This document shows, in pieces, positions 59,061 to 64,000 of a stretch of 64,000 nt of DNA. The notes under the pieces were generated by a model, which had not been told where the DNA came from, made no database searches, and saw only the letters and a program-made list of their open reading frames with translations. Both the position numbers and the translations under genes were made by a program. This stretch comes from Canna indica (Eukaryota; Streptophyta; Magnoliopsida; Zingiberales; Cannaceae): the NCBI GenBank assembly GCA_034359265.1, contig CP136896.1, forward strand, positions 66,289,501 through 66,353,500, written 5' to 3'. Position 1 is the stretch's first letter. Every line of letters starts with the position of its first letter.

Positions 59061-61192
59061 CCAGAAGTAACGGAGTGGTAGCCAACGAGCCAAGCTGGTG
59101 AAAACTAAGTCTTCATCGTTAAGGGCACTGAGGCCGATGAGCCAGACCGATGTAAACCGAATTCTGGTTGCTGAGTGAAGCACCATGCTGGGGGTAACAG
59201 CTCTACAGCCGAAAACGCGTACAGGATTTCTGGCCGAGCTCGCTGAGGAGCATAAGGTGGAACTGTGCATGAAGATTCAAGTATGTTTCAAATAATTGAA
59301 TATTCGTTAAGGTGATGAGATGGGCGCAGAGTTCCCTGAGCATATATAAAGAAGAGATACAGGAAATGCAATTTTGCTGAATGATAAAGAAATTGTGTGT
59401 ACATGAGGAACGCTCAGCCTTAGCTTTATTTGTGATCATCATGGTGATTTGATTACGTCTTGAGTTTCTTTAGGTGTTGAGTCAGGGTTTCTTTCACATG
59501 TCCCTTCTTGAGGTTGGCTCAGAGGCTTCTGTTTGTTGTTTGCCTTTGATTATGGAAAGCGCTTGTGGCCCATTAGGCTCTTTTATTGGTTCGGTCATCT
59601 TTGGCTTAAGACATTCATTATATCACCATCGGACTTCTTTTTGGTCGGTATGTAACACGCCTACTTCCGTTTCCAAAATAGGAAACTTTAGTGTCATATG
59701 GGGAGTAGATACGACAACTCCTAGATTGTTCAAGGATGATTGTCCTAGAATCATATGATATAGGCTGGAAATATTGACGACTAGGTAGTGTACATCAATG
59801 GTTTTTGCCCTTGACTGAGAGTTGAGTGTTGTCCTTAGCCATATGGCCGTTCGGACGTTAACCCTTTCTCTTGAGAAACCTACTAGGTCTCCCTTTGCAT
59901 GGGGTGATCAATGCTTCTATTAATTGCATTTCCTCGAAAGTAGAGTAAAAAGGGATGTTGGTAGAGCTGCCTTAGTCGACTATGACTCTTTTGATGATGA
60001 AATTTCTTGCAATCATAGAGATTACAATCGGGTCGTGCATGTTTTGATAGTTCAGTGAAAATCAAATTCACAGAACGATATTAACGAGGTTTTAGGGGTG
60101 AACTCGTGTGGGCGAGTGGCGCTACCAACCACCATTACTGCTTGAAAATATCCTTTTCTCGTCGAGATCACTCTGCCCCTTGTAAGTCCGCCGACGATGT
60201 AGTTAATGACCCCCCGGGTTTCTCGAGTGATCAACTATGTTGTCTTCCCTATGCCCTGAGTGGGGATTTGAGGGTATCCAACTTCGTCGTCTAGGGTCAC
60301 GACTCCTGCTCTGACCTCACTCCCTAGTGGTGGATGTACTTGTTCAGGTGTCATGTTCAGACTAAATCTTCAAGTTGATCGTTGAGTACTACACACTCCT
60401 CAGTGGTGTGACCACAAGTGTCGTGGAATGCACACTTCTTGCTCATATCAGCGTTGGGCGATAGCTTTTATTTTCCTGCGCTGGCGGGATATCTAATGAG
60501 TTTCAAGTGGTAGATATCGCAAATGATGATTTCCTTCCTAGTACTGAGAGGAGTGTACCTTTCGAATCGAGCGCTCAAGCGAGGCAATGGCCTTGGCCCC
60601 TGCCATTGTTCTCGTGGTGGTTATGATCTTCAATCTTTATCTCTTCCTTTTTGGATTTTTTTATCCTCGACAACAGCCTTGAGATTTTGCCAGTCAGCCT
60701 TTTTTGCTTCTTGGAGTTTTTCCGTTTTTTTGAAGCTGGCGGTCTTCTCTTGAAACTCGGCCATGTCCTTGGGCTCTGTCAGGGCGATCTGGTCGGCAAA
60801 GAGTCAGGGCTTTAACCCGAGTTTGATGAAGTAGAATTCGACATATGGGTCGAGGTTGGGGATTCGATTGCTATGACCTGAAATCTGTTCATGTATTCTC
60901 TTAGGGGCTCATGTTGCCCCTGCATGACATAATGGATGGCAGCTTCCGACGTCTTGTGATAGACTCGCGACATGGTGAATCGGTTGAGGAAGACGCGGGA
61001 GAGATCTTTGAATGAGTGAATAGATCCCAGCAGGAGGGATGCAAACCACAACAAAGTAGTTTTTCCTATGAAGGTTGGAAAGGCTCTGCAGAGTGCATGA
61101 TTGATTGCTCCATGATAGAGCATCATGGTCCTGAACGTCGTCATGTGTAGGGTAGGATCGCCTCTGTCGTCGTAGGGTCTTAGGGTGGTAGG

Positions 61193-61611
61193 TAGGGATG
61201 ACAAAATGGGTCGGCCCAAGTTAGCGAGCTAGGCCGAAAATTGGCGGCCGACCAGCACGACTCGCAATATTTTGCGGGCCACCCAGCACAACATGCGAGC
61301 CCACATAAGTTTGCATATATTTTTCCCACAAAATTGTGTTTTTATTCTTATTTATATTTTTATCCTCAAAATTACGATTATAGTAAGTTAGTAACATTGA
61401 AATAATTAAGATTGTCTACATGTGCTACTGTGGAATTTGACAAGTATATAACAGCATTTGTATAATTATTTAAATTAATTCATTTTTTAAATACTTAGCG
61501 GGTCAAACGGCCCGCGTCAGCCCGCAATGTTATCATGTCGGGTTGAATTTTTTTTGCCCGGCCAGCCATTGTCATGCTGTGCTCGTGTCATGCCAATTTC
61601 TGCCGCCCCTA
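61193..61611. mobile_element. hAT-type MITE inside the gag leader
   Basis: The left end reads tagggatgacaaaatgggtc, and the reverse complement of the right end taggggcggcagaaattggc. The target duplication is gtggtagg at 61185-61192 and ttggtagg at 61612-61619. The original gtggtagg is kept beside the duplicated copy at 62791-62798. Interior words cggcccgc and gcgggcc are mirrored. Confidence 0.88.
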
Positions 61612-61881
61612 TTGGTAGGCAACTGACTTATTGGCGGGAGACGGGTCGCCATTTTGTGTTCGGTGAAGGGTCCTGCGTCGATAGGAAGAGCAGTCCTGAT
61701 CTGTTTAACTTTGGGATCTTCATCTTTTTCGGGACAGGGGGTGCTGGAGACCTCATCGCGAAGGATGGGGACCGGTCTCCTTTTCTCGGAGTGTTACTTT
61801 CTCCATGCTCAGAGCGGCAGTGCTCATGGTCAGTCGGGTGTTGTCCACGGGACCATGTCAGCATCTCGATTCGAGTTGTTA
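61472..61881. repeat. 410-bp segment duplicated at 62653-63062, copy 1
   Basis: It includes the right end of the hAT MITE, its target duplication and adjoining gag leader. By eye about 95 per cent identical to copy 2. Confidence 0.93.
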
Positions 61882-62449
61882 GCCGTTGGTTTTCAACCTC
61901 CAAATCGTTTATTCGTCATTGAGGCTCTTCTAGGGGAGGATGGGCTGGTGCCAGAGTGTCACTCTTCGATGTTTCAATGTTATGGTTGATCATTGTAGTT
62001 AGGTCGTTGCCACTGGCGTGTGCCGACGGTCGTTTGGCTTGTTCCAATCATTGTGGGGGAGATAAGCTTTTACTTGACCATACGTTAGACGTTAAATGTT
62101 CCTGCCCGAGGATCGAAGTAATCTGGTCTGATTTGGTGTCTCTCTTGGTGAGGTTCAAAGCCGATGGGGACCTGCAAAAGATACTCTGATGCTCAAGTTA
62201 ACGGGCTCCAAGGTAGAGATAATGAAATTGGAACTTAGGGCCACCTGACGCGTGTCGTGTCTATATTTATTGTAGGTGGTGGTGATGATGTCGCCCGATA
62301 ATCTCACGACAATGTTGCTCAAAATGACTCGAGGCTAATCCCGGAGATGACAGGCTCATAATGGCGCATCCCTCGTGATGAAGAATGACGTAGATGTCCA
62401 TGTATGACCGGGTGGGATTCCTGGGTGGAGCCGTTTGGTTCAGCTCATT

Positions 62450-63320
62450 AATGCTGAGCATCGGGTCGGGTATAGAGATAAAGTTTAGTAGGTCTTGAGT
62501 TCAAGTCCTACTTGGGTTACAATTTTAATATAATTGTTCATCTTTTTTATCACCATTTTCAAGATATATTTTATTTTATTTTTATTTTTTCTAAACCAAT
62601 TTCAGGTTATTCGGGTCGGGCCCCGATTTTTTCATTTTTTTAATGGTGATAAAAATTAATTCATTTTTTTAATACTTAGTGGGTCAAACGGCCCGCGTCA
62701 GCCCTCAATGTTATCATGTCGGGTTGATTTTTTTGGCCCAACCAGCCATTGTCGTGTTGTTCTCGTGTCGTGCCCATTTCTGCCGCCCCTAGTGGTAGGC
62801 AATTGACTTATTGGCGGGAGGTGGGTCGCCATTTTGTGTTCGGTGAAGGGTCCTGTGTCGATAAGAAGAGCAGTCCTGGTCCGTTTAACTTTGGGGTCTT
62901 CATCTTTTTCGGGACGGGGGGTGCTGGAGGCCTCATCGCGAAGGATGGGGACCGGTCTCCTTTTCCCGGAGTGATTGCTTTCTCCATGCTCAGAGCGGCA
63001 GTGCTCATGGTCAGTCGGGTGTTATCCATGGGACCGTGTCAGCATCTCGATTCGAGTTGTTATGTATTTACCATTCTAACTACAAAACCAACACAATCTT
63101 TTATCAATATATATAATATAAATATGTATTTAATTTAAAATCGGGTCGGGGCGGGTTAAACAAGATTTTCACCCGAATCCGATCCGACCCGAAATAGTAT
63201 ACAAAATTTTCAAAAATAAGACCCGACCCGATATACCCGAATAATCCGACCCGAAATAAATTTTCGGATCGGTTTTTTGAGTTTTTTCGGATCGAATTGA
63301 GTTTTGCTCAGCCCTATAGC
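62450..63320. mobile_element. Possible MITE with gctgagca ends and gggtcggg repeats
   Basis: gctgagcatcgggtcggg near 62453 faces tgctcagccc near 63308-63317, and gggtcgg/ccgaccc words cluster at both ends (62460-62475, 62610-62625, 63140-63260). The 410-bp copy 2 lies inside it. No target duplication was established. Confidence 0.45.
62653..63062. repeat. 410-bp segment, copy 2
   Basis: In direct orientation to 61472-61881, about 1.2 kb away. It begins within the MITE and ends abruptly at cgattcgagttgtta, after which the sequences differ. It lacks the MITE left end, so it arose by copying after the MITE had inserted. Confidence 0.93.
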
Positions 63321-63877
63321 TCATGGTAAGTTATAGGGCGCTGTTAGGTTTAATTTGATCGGCCTAATAATTTTAGTCAGACCACTAGAAATTAACAAAT
63401 ATACAAATTAGAGTTTTGAAGTCAACGTTCAAAGAAATTTGTGTTTGGAATTGATAATTTTTAAAAAGATTAGATCAAAATTGTATAATTCTTTTAATAA
63501 AAAGTTCATTTTTATTGAATAATAAAATATATATTTCTTTTTTAAGAAATTGAGATGTTAAAGTAAAAATTTTCAAATGGTAAGAATTAAAGTAAAAAAT
63601 TAAAGCAAGTTGTGAAGAAAAAAACTGATTTTTTTAATTTAAAATATTAAAATTAAAATTAAAATTAACTTTGGCCCCAATGAATTTAACCCTTTTTCTT
63701 CCTGTTGACTGACCTTGTTCATTGATAATTGTTTAGCATATTAATTTAAAGAAATTAAAGTTAGAAGAAAATAAAAATAGTATTATATCGAACGCGCATT
63801 CCTATTTATTTTCTTCTTCCATCCCAGAACATAAACGAACAAATGCGAGCAGCGATTATAGTTTTCCTCGGTCAACA
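63321..63877. promoter_or_regulatory. Upstream region of the P450 gene
   Basis: AT-rich spacer. A TATA-like tattatat at 63781-63788 lies about 95 bp before the ATG at 63878 and could be the core promoter. No other feature seen. Confidence 0.4.
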
Positions 63878-64000
63878 ATGGCGACCGAGGCTTGGAATCT
63901 CCTCCTCCTATCCGCCACTTTGGCCTTAGCCATCGGTGTCCTCCTCCATCGTCGGCTGACCTCGACATCCCATCCCAGGAGAGCCCTCCCGCCCGGCCCG
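63878..64000 (+). CDS. Cytochrome P450, N-terminal 41 codons (partial)
   Basis: An ER-anchored heme monooxygenase judging by its start. The frame is open from ATG 63878 (context aacaatggc, good for plants) to the window end. The peptide begins MATEAWNLLLLSATLALAIG, a hydrophobic signal-anchor helix of about 20 residues, followed by a basic stop-transfer (HRRL, HPRR) and the proline hinge ALPPGP that plant P450s carry just after the anchor. The heme-binding part lies outside the window, so the CYP family cannot be fixed. It is GC-rich like the UGT gene. Confidence 0.85.
   Translation, partial: MATEAWNLLLLSATLALAIGVLLHRRLTSTSHPRRALPPGP

Larger units (their letters stand above)
59470..61900 (-). 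pseudogene. Gypsy gag and protease remnants
   Basis: The - strand from 61219 to 60812 is open and encodes the retrotransposon gag domain (LRPYDDRGDPTLHMTTFRTM; SFKDLSRVFLNRFTMSRVYH; EPLREYMNRF). Further left come a zinc-knuckle-like motif CAFHDTCGHTTEEC (about 60393-60434) and the protease active-site region near 59980, where the DSG-type motif is broken by a TAA. Several more stops follow. The gag leader to the right of 61219 is split by a hAT MITE and continues at 61612-61900. Not functional. Confidence 0.85.
57441..63062 (-). mobile_element. Rearranged Ty3-gypsy element, Tat-lineage layout
   Basis: Gag and protease remnants run on the - strand from about 61900 to 59470. To their left (downstream in element direction) lie an 88-bp tandem repeat and an ORF on the opposite strand. 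An antisense ORF plus tandem repeats between pol and the 3' LTR is typical of Tat-lineage elements. RT, RNase H and integrase are absent, so about 3 kb is deleted. A hAT MITE has inserted in the gag leader. LTRs were not identified. Confidence 0.7.

Noticed and set aside
58740..59270. 176-codon - frame
   Set aside because: Produced by the 88-bp tandem repeat, whose length is not a multiple of three and keeps several frames open; no protein similarity.
62480..62515. gagttcaagtcctacttggg as the B box of a tRNA or SINE
   Set aside because: It matches the B-box consensus loosely, but no acceptable A box or cloverleaf could be built around it.

Overview
The window is nuclear DNA of a flowering plant. 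It has long AT-rich intergenic stretches, dense transposon remnants, introns with plant-type splice sites, and an endogenous badnavirus-like pararetrovirus. The strongly GC-biased, intronless glycosyltransferase and the GC-rich start of a P450 in an AT-rich background suggest a monocot, but I cannot name the species and this is only an inference.

Host genes. (1) A UGT79-like UDP-glycosyltransferase, 491 aa, single exon, + strand, 12485-13960. (2) RAD50, the DNA-repair ATPase, on the - strand from 37709 to 15845. I reconstruct 26 coding exons totalling 3951 nt (1316 codons plus stop), in frame throughout; one intron is of the rare GC-AG type. (3) A three-exon RNA-processing protein on the - strand, 56388 to 49915, 996 aa, with a filamin-like segment, a CCCH zinc finger, an RRM and a long RS tail. 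(4) The first 41 codons of a cytochrome P450 on the + strand at 63878, cut by the window edge.

Left region (1-12.4 kb). This holds the 5' part of a CACTA (En/Spm) transposon: an open TNP2-type transposase, a roughly 200-bp palindrome in its leader, a 26-bp CpG-rich repeat array, subterminal repeats and a CACTACTAGAAA terminus at 2463. It abuts a decayed Ty1-copia element. Beyond it are a hAT-type MITE with a duplicated right end, a broken quinone-oxidoreductase pseudogene and several large inverted-repeat elements.

RAD50 introns. At least eight transposon-derived insertions lie inside introns, and several keep target-site duplications: a gypsy LTR pair, a 517-bp TRIM, a 1.1-kb hAT element, a 5'-truncated LINE, a second TRIM-like unit and a Tourist-like MITE. 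The coding exons are untouched.

41.0-47.6 kb. This is a degenerate badnavirus-like endogenous viral element in circularly permuted order: coat, protease, RT, tail, extra ORF, promoter, tRNA-Met primer site, ORF2-like, movement protein. Its ends fall in the linker between movement protein and coat. It has many stops, lacks most of RNase H, and carries an exact 60-bp inverted duplication at one end and a 58-bp tandem duplication at the other.

57.4-63.3 kb. This is a rearranged Ty3-gypsy element. Gag and protease remnants lie on the - strand, an opposite-strand coiled-coil ORF and an 88-bp tandem repeat follow, and RT and integrase are missing; this layout is typical of the Tat lineage. A hAT MITE is inserted in it, and a 410-bp segment carrying the MITE end was later copied about 1.2 kb away.

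I found no convincing tRNA or rRNA gene, CRISPR array or operon. The most unusual items are the viral element with its extra ORF, the CACTA leader palindrome with its 26-bp array, the RAD50 GC-AG intron, and the hAT MITE end duplications.
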